Positions 1 through 6,822 of a stretch of 15,505 bases of DNA are shown one piece after another. Positions within the stretch are counted from its first letter, which is position 1, and every line of letters starts with the position of its first letter. The notes beneath the pieces were generated by a model. That model saw only the letters and a program-made list of their open reading frames with translations. It was not told the DNA's origin and did no database searches. A program made the position numbers and the translations under genes. Origin of the DNA: Bacillota bacterium (GTDB taxonomy: Bacteria; Bacillota; Clostridia; DSM-8532); the NCBI GenBank assembly GCA_023459915.1, contig JAEWSN010000129.1, positions 1 to 15,505 of the forward strand, read 5' to 3'.

Positions 1-653
1 GTCATCAGATTCCGAATGCGTTCACCGCCATTTTCGGAACCCGGCGTGGCACGGGTCCACCAGACAAATTCACCTGATGCGTCCATGCCGTAGGCGATGT
101 CGGGTTCGGCCGCGTCGATGACCAGCAGTTGCAGCAGCCGGCCTTCCGGATCCGACAGGCTGAGCTTGTCGCCCCGCTTGCTGAGCCCGAAATCCGCGCG
201 CAAAATGGCAACGCCTTGCGACGATTCGTCGTCCATGTCCTCTTTGCCGGCTTGTGTGAGATCCGGCGGATGCTTGGCTGCGAAGACAACCAGATAGCTG
301 TCCGGTGCCAGCTCATGCTGGGGAAACGTCCATTTCAAGGGAACGGAAGGGTCGTCGCTGAGCCCGTATCCCGTGAGATCGATGGCATCCGGTCCCGGAT
401 TGTAGAGTTCGATGAGGTCCGGACGGGACCCATCGACATCGGTCAGCAGGCTGGCGTTTCCCGTGACCACCTCGTTGATGCGCAGGCCGATTTCGTGGGG
501 AGCAGGAGCATCTGCAGCTGCCATCATGCCGCTTCCGCTCAACAGCGCCGTTCCAGGCAACAGCAGCAGAATGGCCACCAGCAAGGAGACGGACAAGCCC
601 AGCCAGCTGCGGCTGCGTCCACCCCATTGTATGAAAAAGCCATTCTGCCTCAT
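1..653 (-). CDS. Secreted lamin-tail-domain (LTD) protein, 3' end missing
   Basis: The reading frame is open from an ATG at 653 to the left window edge (217 complete codons), so the C-terminus is cut off. AAGGAG at 660-665, six bases before the ATG, supports the start. Residues 1-16 are short and basic, and residues 17-40 form a hydrophobic signal or anchor segment rich in Leu/Val. From about residue 56 the protein reads as an LTD beta-sandwich: INEV at 60-63, DLIELYNPG at 79-87, IDLTGYGLSD at 91-100, a PDSYLVVFA strand at 117-125, and WWTRATPGSEN near 198-208, a typical end of the fold. In bacteria such domains are found on exported proteins, often ahead of a CotH kinase-like domain. The gene lies 88 bases after DUF4956 and VTC genes, the usual company of CotH/LTD proteins, so a downstream CotH domain is plausible but lies outside the window. 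The LTD call is firm; the CotH extension is inference. Confidence 0.85.
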   Translation of the reverse strand, partial: MRQNGFFIQWGGRSRSWLGLSVSLLVAILLLLPGTALLSGSGMMAAADAPAPHEIGLRINEVVTGNASLLTDVDGSRPDLIELYNPGPDAIDLTGYGLSDDPSVPLKWTFPQHELAPDSYLVVFAAKHPPDLTQAGKEDMDDESSQGVAILRADFGLSKRGDKLSLSDPEGRLLQLLVIDAAEPDIAYGMDASGEFVWWTRATPGSENGGERIRNLM

Positions 654-741
654 TGCATGCTCCTTGTTCAACCGCCGACTGCCCGCTGCAGATTGCACCC
701 GCTTTGACGACGCAACTGCCGCTTGATCACCTATTGACTGC

Positions 742-1407
742 TCAACCGCCGATTTCTCCGCTGTACGCGACGAGGTTGACGGTCTCCACGCCTTCGAGAG
801 CCCGCACCGCGTCCACAAGCTGGGACTCTTTTCCCTGGCGTGCGCGAATCTCGTAGACGCACTCCATTGCGCGCTCCGACGTGTTCTGCATCTTGAGCCG
901 GCTCCGCCCGCTCATCGCCTTCACCTTGCCGGTGACGGCCTCCGCGGAGAAGCGCGCGCCCTTGACCACCAGCAGACAGGACAGGCCATGCTCACGTCCG
1001 GCCACATGGAACAGGATCACCACCACCACCATGGCCAGCGAACCCAGTACGGCGATGGCGTGTGCGCCGCTGCCGGCAGCCAGGCCGATGGCCAGTCCCC
1101 AGAACAGATAGGCGATGTCCTTGGGCTCCTTGACCGCCGCACGGAACCGGACGATGGACAGCGCGCCTACCATGCCGAGCGACAGGGCCAGGTTGTTTCC
1201 AATGACCATCATGACAATGGCCGTCACCATGGTTGTCATGACAATGGAGACATTGAAGCTGCGGGAGTATGCCACGCCCGAATAGGTCAGCCGGTAGGTG
1301 AAGAAAAGAACCAGGGCCAGGGCCAGGGTCACCCCGAGGTTCAACCCCACCGACTCCCAGGAGAGGGTGGCATTCGAGGCGGCAATGAGTGCGTTGAGCT
1401 GTTTCAT
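742..1407 (-). CDS. DUF4956 family integral membrane protein
   Basis: This is a 221-residue protein with an AAAGGAG ribosome site at 1417-1423, nine bases before the ATG. It has about four membrane segments (roughly residues 22-38, 53-70, 98-112 and 115-135). The stretch at residues 78-112, containing GALSIVRFR at 81-89, KEPKDIAYLFW at 93-103 and GLAIGLAAG at 104-112, is the hallmark of DUF4956. After the last helix comes a soluble tail of about 85 residues with an alternating beta/alpha pattern that could be an ACT/ferredoxin-like domain facing the cytoplasm. No catalytic function is established for the family. It is commonly found beside VTC-domain polyphosphate polymerases, as here, where the VTC gene lies 119 bases upstream on the same strand. 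A role as membrane partner or channel for the VTC protein is inference. The family assignment is strong. Confidence 0.92.
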   Translation of the reverse strand: MKQLNALIAASNATLSWESVGLNLGVTLALALVLFFTYRLTYSGVAYSRSFNVSIVMTTMVTAIVMMVIGNNLALSLGMVGALSIVRFRAAVKEPKDIAYLFWGLAIGLAAGSGAHAIAVLGSLAMVVVVILFHVAGREHGLSCLLVVKGARFSAEAVTGKVKAMSGRSRLKMQNTSERAMECVYEIRARQGKESQLVDAVRALEGVETVNLVAYSGEIGG

Positions 1408-1432
1408 GAAGTGTGTCTCCTTTGTGGCTGTT

Positions 1433-1523
1433 TGTCATGGCAGTATCATGATTCTGTATTGTACAATTCGTGACCCTGAGTCATACCACACGGTGATCCT
1501 GTGTCATGCCATTTCGTGATCCC
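1433..1523. repeat. Degenerate 22-23 bp tandem repeat, four copies
   Basis: Four consecutive units lie at 1433-1455, 1456-1477, 1478-1500 and 1501-1523 (23, 22, 23 and 23 bases). Read on the minus strand each unit begins with a form of AGGRTCACGA and most end in ATGACAC or a close variant. The two units nearest the VTC stop are the most alike. The array fills almost the whole gap between the VTC stop (1527) and the DUF4956 ribosome site (1417-1423). The spacing is about two helical turns, so an iterated protein-binding site is possible. Decayed microsatellite-like duplication is equally possible. Function is unknown. Confidence 0.7.
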
Positions 1524-1526
1524 GCG

Positions 1527-2222
1527 CTAAAACAACTGTTCCCGTGCCGCGCAGTATTTGCTGTACGAGGTTCGTACCGGGTGGAATGCGGACAGGATGT
1601 CCCGCAGGAAGTCCGGCAAATAGCCGCCATGCTTGACTTCCAACACAATGTCCCCTTGGTCTGAAAGCGGGGTGAACAGGGGCGTGGGATTGAACAGCGC
1701 CAGTGAGGACGCCGTGGCCCGCATGCGGAGATCGAAGTTGATGCGGACATTGTGTGACGGACAGACATATGCCTCGCGATCATACTCCACAAGCACCACC
1801 GGACGGAGCGGTTCGCCCAGAAACGCGTGAAGGAGCGATGTGGCGGATGGATCCCCTTGGGACTGCCGCAGGAAATCCGAACTTCCCCCGCAAAGGAGGT
1901 CCGCCTCCTCACGCGAAACCCACAGTGATTCCTTGCGCTGCGCGTTCCCTGCCTTTGCCTTGTGCTCGAGCTTCACGCGATCCTGGGAAACATCATACAC
2001 ACGCAGCCTTATCTTTCGACGTTCCGCAAGCCCATCGATTTTGGCATGGTATCCGGCATTCGCAGGGGTGTCGAAATACAGGCTGCGCACAACATACGAA
2101 CCATCCGCCCCCGCATGGGGATCCCGCGCAAGCACAGCTGAAAGCAGCCGGCCCATCATCTGATGATCCTGCCTGGAAACAAGGTACTTGTTTTCATAGC
2201 GATTGACGGCCAGGCCAGCCAC
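1527..2222 (-). CDS. VTC-domain protein, predicted polyphosphate polymerase
   Basis: I place the start at GTG 2222 rather than at the in-frame ATG at 2279, because a perfect AGGAGG lies at 2229-2234, six bases upstream, and the VTC fold begins directly after it. The product is 231 residues, about the size of one VTC catalytic domain. Tunnel-type motifs appear in order: RYENKY (8-13), LYFDT (48-52), RRKIRLRVYD (68-77), LEHKAK (85-90), VEYDRE (145-150), VRINFD (159-164) and LEVKHGG (194-200). These Arg, Lys and Glu residues match the positive tunnel and metal ligands of the VTC4/triphosphate-tunnel superfamily, whose known activity is making polyphosphate from ATP. No SPX domain or membrane segment is present, so membrane attachment would have to come from the DUF4956 neighbour. 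Family call is strong; enzymatic activity is inferred. Confidence 0.92.
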   Translation of the reverse strand: MAGLAVNRYENKYLVSRQDHQMMGRLLSAVLARDPHAGADGSYVVRSLYFDTPANAGYHAKIDGLAERRKIRLRVYDVSQDRVKLEHKAKAGNAQRKESLWVSREEADLLCGGSSDFLRQSQGDPSATSLLHAFLGEPLRPVVLVEYDREAYVCPSHNVRINFDLRMRATASSLALFNPTPLFTPLSDQGDIVLEVKHGGYLPDFLRDILSAFHPVRTSYSKYCAAREQLF

Positions 2223-2363
2223 GCAATACCTCCTGCTGCTGATTTGTCCAAGATACCATAAACAGGCCTGGCTGCCCATAGCTGCGCCGGAATTGGATGG
2301 AGAAATACAGATTGTTTCTCATATTTCAGGGATTGTCTGGAACGCATGCCCCCATGGGTCATC

Positions 2364-4109
2364 TTACGGCAGGTGCGTGAGCGTCATCACCACGGTGCCC
2401 TCCGTCTTGTCTTCCTGAGCCCTGAGATCAACGCTGATCTCTGATTCCCCGTTGCGCAACTCGAACTTGCTTTCGATGTACCCGCTGTTGTATGCCTCGA
2501 CAAACAAGCTCTTGTACAACATGCTGGTGGAAGAGATGGAATACTGGTCTCCATCCGAATCCTGATACGTGAGTGTGTTTGGATTGAGTTTGTCCACCTG
2601 AAGCACCAGCGGGAACACTCCCGCCTCCGTTTTGATATCTCCTGTCATTCGGGCTTGCGCCTTCATGGGCTCCGTGGTCTTCAACAGCTTCATTCCGCTG
2701 TCACTGCTGCTGTAATCGGTATAGGAAGTGGTTCCCTCCCCCATCAGGAACAACCCTTTTTGAGAAAGGGTCACCAAATCGAACCACATCGGCACGGACG
2801 CTTCGGTCTTCCAGGTGGAGCGCGTGCCATCCGTGTCCACACCGGTAACCGTTGTTTCGATTGTCAGCTTGAACCGCAATGCCTTGGATATTTTCTCCGA
2901 GTATGTGTCGAACAGGTTGCCACCAAGCCGGTATCCCGAATCCAGAATGGCATTGCCCCGCAGCAATGACAGGAGTCTGCACAACTTGGTGTACTGGTGC
3001 TCCGTCCGGATTTCATCCAGGATTTCGTCCGCAGCATCCAGCGTCCAGTCGGCAAACGTCCCTGTATATTCTGAAAAAGGCACGCCATCACCCAACATGT
3101 CAGCTTCCTTTAGAATGCTGACGGTGACGTTCATGACGGGGATCAGCTTCTTATTGTCATTGCGATACGTCCGGATGAGTTTGTCCGCTTTCTTGATGAG
3201 CCGCTTTGACAGCTGCTGGGCCAAATACAACGAGTCACTGTCCCGGCCCAGCAGGATAGCCTCCCTGCCGGCCCCCACCAGTTTTTTGATATACGTCCGT
3301 TCAGGCTCTGTCACCTGCCGCAGATATGCCCCAATCAACCGATAATTATTGCCCGTACAAGAAACTTCCATGTCCGTTGGCGGAGGAGGGACGGCAATGG
3401 GTGTTTTCAGAAACGCCCTGACCTCACGTTCCGCTCTCTTGACCTCCGCTTCCGCCATGTCTGCAAGGGTGTCAATATCCATGTCACTCTGTGGCTCCGC
3501 GGCAAATGTGGTGGAGAAGTGGTCCACACGAAGCGTGGGAATGCCCTCACTCATAAAAAAGTGACCGAACTGCAACTCTCCCCCATCGGCATTGGCTTGG
3601 AACAGGCAGGTTTTTTCCTGTACCATGGGCCCCTGAATGGACAGGTATGCGGAGGAAGTAAAATACAGCCCGTCCGGTTCGAGCGCAACACCTGCGGCCC
3701 TTATCCCTTCAAGTCCGGGAAGCCGCACATCCTCCAGCAGGCGCATCGTTATGGTTTCAGCGGAAACCAGTGCATTCGGCGCAATCGACAGCGTCCAGAT
3801 GGTGCCGTCTTCTGCCTCCATCGACAGACTGCCGCCAAGATTCGGCTGATAGTCAAGGGTGGCCATCTCTCCGCCATCCTTGAACATCGCCTTCCCGAGG
3901 CTGGGAATGATGAGTGGGGCAGGTTCTTCCAGCAGCACATCATCGACGTCAACTTCCTTTTGTGAAGCAATATCAGATCCGAGAGGCGCTTCCGTGGATG
4001 GCCGTGCCGGACTGGACGCAACACGACCACATCCACTCATGTCGAGAACCATGGCAACACACAACAACAATGGCAAAAAGTTGCTTGCTGTGGCTCGTTT
4101 CCGCCTCAT
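2364..4109 (-). CDS. Large uncharacterised lipoprotein with ZU5-like beta domain
   Basis: The ATG at 4109 is preceded by TGGAGG at 4117-4122 (7-base spacing) and is followed at once by a lipoprotein signal: basic residues 2-5, hydrophobic 11-22, lipobox MSGC at 24-27. An in-frame ATG at 4199 would bury that signal and is rejected. The mature 555-residue protein starts with a disordered Ser/Pro/Asp-rich stretch. At about 93-160 there is a beta-rich module (SIAPNAL, TITMRLL, GVALEPDGLYF) followed by VDHFSTTF at 195-202, a pattern like ZU5-type domains in bacterial surface proteins. A helical, charged middle follows (about 210-430), then a beta-rich C-terminal domain with repeated tyrosine/serine strands. 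I do not recognise a named family for the whole protein. It is upstream of the VTC, DUF4956 and LTD genes on the same strand and is probably their first co-transcribed gene, exposed outside the membrane. Function is unknown. Confidence 0.82.
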   Translation of the reverse strand: MRRKRATASNFLPLLLCVAMVLDMSGCGRVASSPARPSTEAPLGSDIASQKEVDVDDVLLEEPAPLIIPSLGKAMFKDGGEMATLDYQPNLGGSLSMEAEDGTIWTLSIAPNALVSAETITMRLLEDVRLPGLEGIRAAGVALEPDGLYFTSSAYLSIQGPMVQEKTCLFQANADGGELQFGHFFMSEGIPTLRVDHFSTTFAAEPQSDMDIDTLADMAEAEVKRAEREVRAFLKTPIAVPPPPTDMEVSCTGNNYRLIGAYLRQVTEPERTYIKKLVGAGREAILLGRDSDSLYLAQQLSKRLIKKADKLIRTYRNDNKKLIPVMNVTVSILKEADMLGDGVPFSEYTGTFADWTLDAADEILDEIRTEHQYTKLCRLLSLLRGNAILDSGYRLGGNLFDTYSEKISKALRFKLTIETTVTGVDTDGTRSTWKTEASVPMWFDLVTLSQKGLFLMGEGTTSYTDYSSSDSGMKLLKTTEPMKAQARMTGDIKTEAGVFPLVLQVDKLNPNTLTYQDSDGDQYSISSTSMLYKSLFVEAYNSGYIESKFELRNGESEISVDLRAQEDKTEGTVVMTLTHLP

Positions 4110-4227
4110 CTGTCTGCCTCCATCTTCTAGTGCGCGGATTGGATGAAATATTGTCATTCTCATGCGCTGTTCAACAAGTTCGATGCCCCGCTGCGACATC
4201 TCACAGGACGCGTTCCCACACCCATAT

Positions 4228-4256
4228 ATTCTATCACCAAAAAGATGGTATGTTCA
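4228..4256 (-). promoter_or_regulatory. Candidate sigma-70 type promoter for the lipoprotein array
   Basis: On the minus strand there is TGAACA (4251-4256), a 17-base spacer and TAGAAT (4228-4233). Each box matches the consensus at four or five of six positions. It lies about 119 bases before the lipoprotein ATG. The 389-base gap 4110-4498 otherwise holds only the lipoprotein ribosome site and the nitroreductase terminator; I see no gene in it. Confidence 0.4.
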
Positions 4257-4383
4257 CCACAAGATGGATTGCCTGACCCAATCGCTCAAGCAGAATCGAA
4301 CCTGCCGCAGGCTTCCCATGTGTGCGCTTCATGACTACCGGCGCATTTGAAGCAAGGACGGGCAGCGCAAGGCTCTCCGGATC

Positions 4384-4415
4384 AAAAAAGGAATGGCAGC
4401 AATCGCCATTCCTTT
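4384..4415 (-). terminator. Intrinsic terminator of the nitroreductase gene
   Basis: The arms 4387-4397 and 4405-4415 form a perfect 11 bp stem (AAAGGAATGGC and its complement) around a 7-base loop. On the minus strand the stem runs into six consecutive T residues (4389 to 4384). It lies 84 bases beyond the nitroreductase stop. The plus-strand reading lacks a good T tract, so the direction is minus. Confidence 0.85.
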
Positions 4416-4498
4416 CAGAGAACGAGCTTTGTTCCCTCACAACGCATTGCACTGCATCCAGCAACGCATTACACCGCAACCGGCATCACAACAGCACG

Positions 4499-4975
4499 TC
4501 AATCCAGTATTGCGGTGATTTCCTCCAGGGACTTGCGGGGCTTGCGCTCCGGGGTCTCCGCGCCATAACCCAGCGGCACAAGGATACACGGTTCCATGCC
4601 CTGCGGTACCGGCACGACTTGCGCCATGACGTCCCGCTCGAACCAGCCCACCCAGCAGGTGGCCAGCCCTTCGTCCGTCGCGGCCAGCACCAGGTGATCC
4701 GTGGCGATGGCTGCATTGAAATCTTCGCCCTTTTCGCAGCAAACCACACACAGCATGGGGGCTTCCGCGATGAATTCCTGATGGCAGGCCTTCTCCGCAA
4801 TTTCCTTGCGCATGGCGGCATTGCGCACAAACAGCACCTTGAAGGCCTGACGGTTCATGCCAGTGGGCGCGATCTGAACCGCTTCCCGTATCCGCTGCAA
4901 GGCAGTCTCCGGAACGGGATCCTTGCGATAAGCCCTCACGGCCTGTCTGGTTTCAATCACTTTGCGAAACTCCAT
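4499..4975 (-). CDS. Nitroreductase family protein (FMN-dependent oxidoreductase)
   Basis: The start chosen is ATG 4975, preceded by GAGAGG six bases upstream and opening with the family's usual N-terminus (MEFRKVIETR). The in-frame ATG at 5002 adds nine residues without a better ribosome site. The product is 158 residues, toward the short end for the family. RQAVRAY (10-16) corresponds to the FMN-phosphate binding RxSxR region, APTGMNRQ (36-43) to the APSxxNxQ region, and GLATCWVGWF (103-112) to the conserved helix that packs on the flavin. Members reduce nitro groups, quinones or flavins using NAD(P)H, working as cytoplasmic dimers. The substrate cannot be told from sequence. The gene appears monocistronic, with its own terminator and divergent from the EAL operon. 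Confidence 0.9.
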   Translation of the reverse strand: MEFRKVIETRQAVRAYRKDPVPETALQRIREAVQIAPTGMNRQAFKVLFVRNAAMRKEIAEKACHQEFIAEAPMLCVVCCEKGEDFNAAIATDHLVLAATDEGLATCWVGWFERDVMAQVVPVPQGMEPCILVPLGYGAETPERKPRKSLEEITAILD

Positions 4976-5023
4976 CGTCAACCTCTCTTTCATCGCGATC
5001 ATGCGTCATCAACTTGATTCATT

Positions 5024-5067
5024 TGTGATACCAACTTCTTATTTTAACTTATTTGCATCTTATCACA
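5024..5067. promoter_or_regulatory. Inverted pair of TGTGATA half sites in the divergent intergenic region
   Basis: TGTGATA (5024-5030) and TATCACA (5061-5067) are perfect complements separated by 30 AT-rich bases. They lie just upstream of the nitroreductase gene, in the 344-base gap between it and the EAL gene. The sequence between them contains TAAAAT on the minus strand, a possible -10. Half sites of this form are used by CRP/FNR-type regulators, but the wide spacing is unlike a single dimer site. This is suggestive only. Confidence 0.2.
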
Positions 5068-5167
5068 GCCCCCATGGCGGGACAAGAAACAGAACCCAAA
5101 ACCCGTATGGCATCAACAGATGATGATGCACCTATCGTGCAGGGCGTCGGCTCGGTTGTCATACATC

Positions 5168-5196
5168 TTGAATTGATGCGACAAATCGTGTAAGAT
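5168..5196 (+). promoter_or_regulatory. Candidate promoter of the EAL/receptor operon
   Basis: TTGAAT (5168-5173), a 17-base spacer and TAAGAT (5191-5196) match the sigma-70 consensus at four of six positions each. The -35 and -10 are flanked by an inverted repeat, ACATCTT at 5163-5169 and AAGATGT at 5192-5198, which could be an operator. A start near 5203 would leave only about 18 bases before the terminator hairpin. An alternative promoter further upstream near 5014-5042 would leave a leader of about 175 bases. Confidence 0.35.
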
Positions 5197-5220
5197 GTCC
5201 ATAACATATGCGAGCAACGA

Positions 5221-5257
5221 GGCTTTCAGTCGGACAACCCGGCTGAGGGCCTTTTTT
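5221..5257 (+). terminator. Intrinsic terminator in the leader of the EAL gene
   Basis: The arms 5221-5233 and 5239-5251 form a 13 bp stem (ten Watson-Crick and three G-U pairs) with loop ACAAC, followed by six T residues (5252-5257). The minus-strand reading has no T tract, so it acts on plus-strand transcription. No plus-strand gene precedes it; the neighbouring nitroreductase points the other way. It ends 62 bases before the EAL start codon, and a further small hairpin (CCACC 5261-5265, GGTGG 5271-5275) follows. It is therefore either a leader attenuator or the end of a short unannotated transcript. Confidence 0.8.
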
Positions 5258-5319
5258 GATCCACCGGGATGGTGGTCATAACAATGCGACAACAAGGCGA
5301 TAGCAAAGGGGGAGACAGC

Positions 5320-6822
5320 ATGCAGCCATCAAAACCTTCAAACACGCACCTCTTGTCCGATACATCACTATCTGATGGCATCCGCATCGAAGGATTCCTG
5401 CCCGAGAGCGGGTTGTCCGAATCCGGGTTGCCCGAATCCGGGCTGCCCGAATGTGATTTGTCCGGACGCATCCCTGCATCTGGATGCGGGGACTTTTGTG
5501 ACATCCTGAAGCAGGCGTCCATACAGGCCGTTTACCAGCCCATCGTCTCCGTGGTGCAACAGCGTGTGGTCGGGGTGGAGGGGTTGTCACGCGGGATGGA
5601 TCCTGTAACCGGCACCCCGGTTTCACCTCTGGATTTGTTCGCACGGGCGGAGGAGCTGGACCGGCAGCAGGCCGCCGGCGCATGCTGCCGAAACCATGCC
5701 CGGTGCATCCTGCAGACCCGCATGCGGCAATATGACACCTGGCGCCATCGCATCATGCTGGACAGGCTGTGCCGCAACCGATGTCTGGAAGGATTCCGTC
5801 CCCTGTTTGACGCCGCACCGGAAACCCAGCTGTTTTTGAATCTGGACGCGTCCATCATCGACGCCGCGGCGGGCTCGGACTACCTGATGCGGCAGGCGGA
5901 AGCTGCCGGCATCCCGCCGGAGAACATCGTCATCGAGCTCAATGAGAGCCACATTCAACAGGTTGCACCACTGGTCCGATTCGTGAACCGGTATCGCAAG
6001 GAAGGATTTCTGATTGCGCTCGATGACATGGGGGCAGGTTTTTCCAATCTGGACCGAATCTCGCTGCTGGAACCGGACATCATCAAACTGGATCGCTCCC
6101 TGGTGCAGGGTGTCACCCGAAGTTATCACAAACAGGAGGTTTTTCGCTGCATGGTGGGCCTGGCCAACAAGGTCGGCGCCATCGTGGTGGCCGAAGGCGT
6201 GGAAACCGGTGAGGAACTCAATGCTGCCATCGAGTACGGTGCGCACCTCATTCAGGGCTTCTGCCTGGCACGGCCCATGGCACCGGAAGCCGTTCTTCGT
6301 CTCTCGTTGAAGCCCCGGATGGAGGAAGTGGCGACGGACTACATGACGCACATGGGGCAGAAAATGCGGGCGGAACGAATCCGGCGCAATGACATCGACC
6401 GACACATCCGCCGTCTGGTGCGGGCGTTGGAGCTGTCAGCACCCCACGAAACCCATGATTGCCTGCTCTCGTTTGTACAATCGCAGGCATCTTCCGGTGT
6501 GGAATGCGCCTATATCCTCGACGATACCGGCATCCAGGCCACCGAGACGGTCTTCGGTCCACCAACCGGCCACAGTACCCGGCGTCGGGGATTTGTCTTC
6601 TCTCCCGCACATGTCGGATCCGACCACTCGCTGAAGAAATATTGCTATGAACTGCTGCATGCGGGAACCGGCAAGTATGTGTCCGACCCGTACATTTCCC
6701 ACGCCACAGGTTCCGTCTGCGTCACCTACTCACGGATTTTTCACCAGCAGGATGGCCTCGGGCAGATTCTCTGTCTGGACTACGTCCAGGACTGGACCTT
6801 GAAACGGGAGGTGTCCACATGA
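5320..6822 (+). CDS. EAL-domain c-di-GMP phosphodiesterase with C-terminal PDC-like sensor
   Basis: The start is ATG 5320, with AAGGGGGAG at 5307-5314. An upstream in-frame ATG at 5269 lies in the terminator/hairpin region and is rejected. The product is 500 residues with no membrane segment, so it is cytoplasmic. Residues 1-60 are low complexity with four PESGL-type repeats. The EAL domain spans about 65-330. Its catalytic set appears complete in position: EGL (87-89, variant of EAL), N174, ELNE (206-209), DDMGAG (235-240), K256, EGVET (292-296) and Q312, so hydrolysis of c-di-GMP is likely. An insert of about 25 residues follows AEELD (110-114). Residues 335-380 form a charged helical linker. 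The tail, about 385-490 (YVSDPYISHATG, VCVTYSRIF, ILCLDY), resembles the second half of a PDC/Cache sensor. Its stop overlaps the next start (ATGA), so the two proteins are probably made together. Confidence 0.92.
   Translation: MQPSKPSNTHLLSDTSLSDGIRIEGFLPESGLSESGLPESGLPECDLSGRIPASGCGDFCDILKQASIQAVYQPIVSVVQQRVVGVEGLSRGMDPVTGTPVSPLDLFARAEELDRQQAAGACCRNHARCILQTRMRQYDTWRHRIMLDRLCRNRCLEGFRPLFDAAPETQLFLNLDASIIDAAAGSDYLMRQAEAAGIPPENIVIELNESHIQQVAPLVRFVNRYRKEGFLIALDDMGAGFSNLDRISLLEPDIIKLDRSLVQGVTRSYHKQEVFRCMVGLANKVGAIVVAEGVETGEELNAAIEYGAHLIQGFCLARPMAPEAVLRLSLKPRMEEVATDYMTHMGQKMRAERIRRNDIDRHIRRLVRALELSAPHETHDCLLSFVQSQASSGVECAYILDDTGIQATETVFGPPTGHSTRRRGFVFSPAHVGSDHSLKKYCYELLHAGTGKYVSDPYISHATGSVCVTYSRIFHQQDGLGQILCLDYVQDWTLKREVST
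5401..5460 (+). repeat. Four 15 bp tandem repeats coding PESGL units
   Basis: Units at 5401-5415, 5416-5430, 5431-5445 and 5446-5460 share the pattern YCCGAATCCGGGYTG, with the first and last copies diverged. They encode PESGL, SESGL, PESGL and PECDL near the N-terminus of the EAL protein. The array is in frame, so copy-number change would only alter linker length. Confidence 0.85.

Noticed and set aside
129..707. 192-residue plus-strand open frame at the left edge
   Set aside because: The opposite strand holds the LTD gene, which runs off the window; its signal sequence, ribosome site and LTD motifs are clear.
4322..5017. 231-residue plus-strand open frame
   Set aside because: It covers the terminator and the antisense strand of the nitroreductase gene, and has no family features.
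5068..5220. Class I c-di-GMP (GEMM) riboswitch before the EAL gene
   Set aside because: I looked for the conserved GCAAACC / GCAAAGCC core and flanking pairing and did not find it; only the terminator itself is supported.
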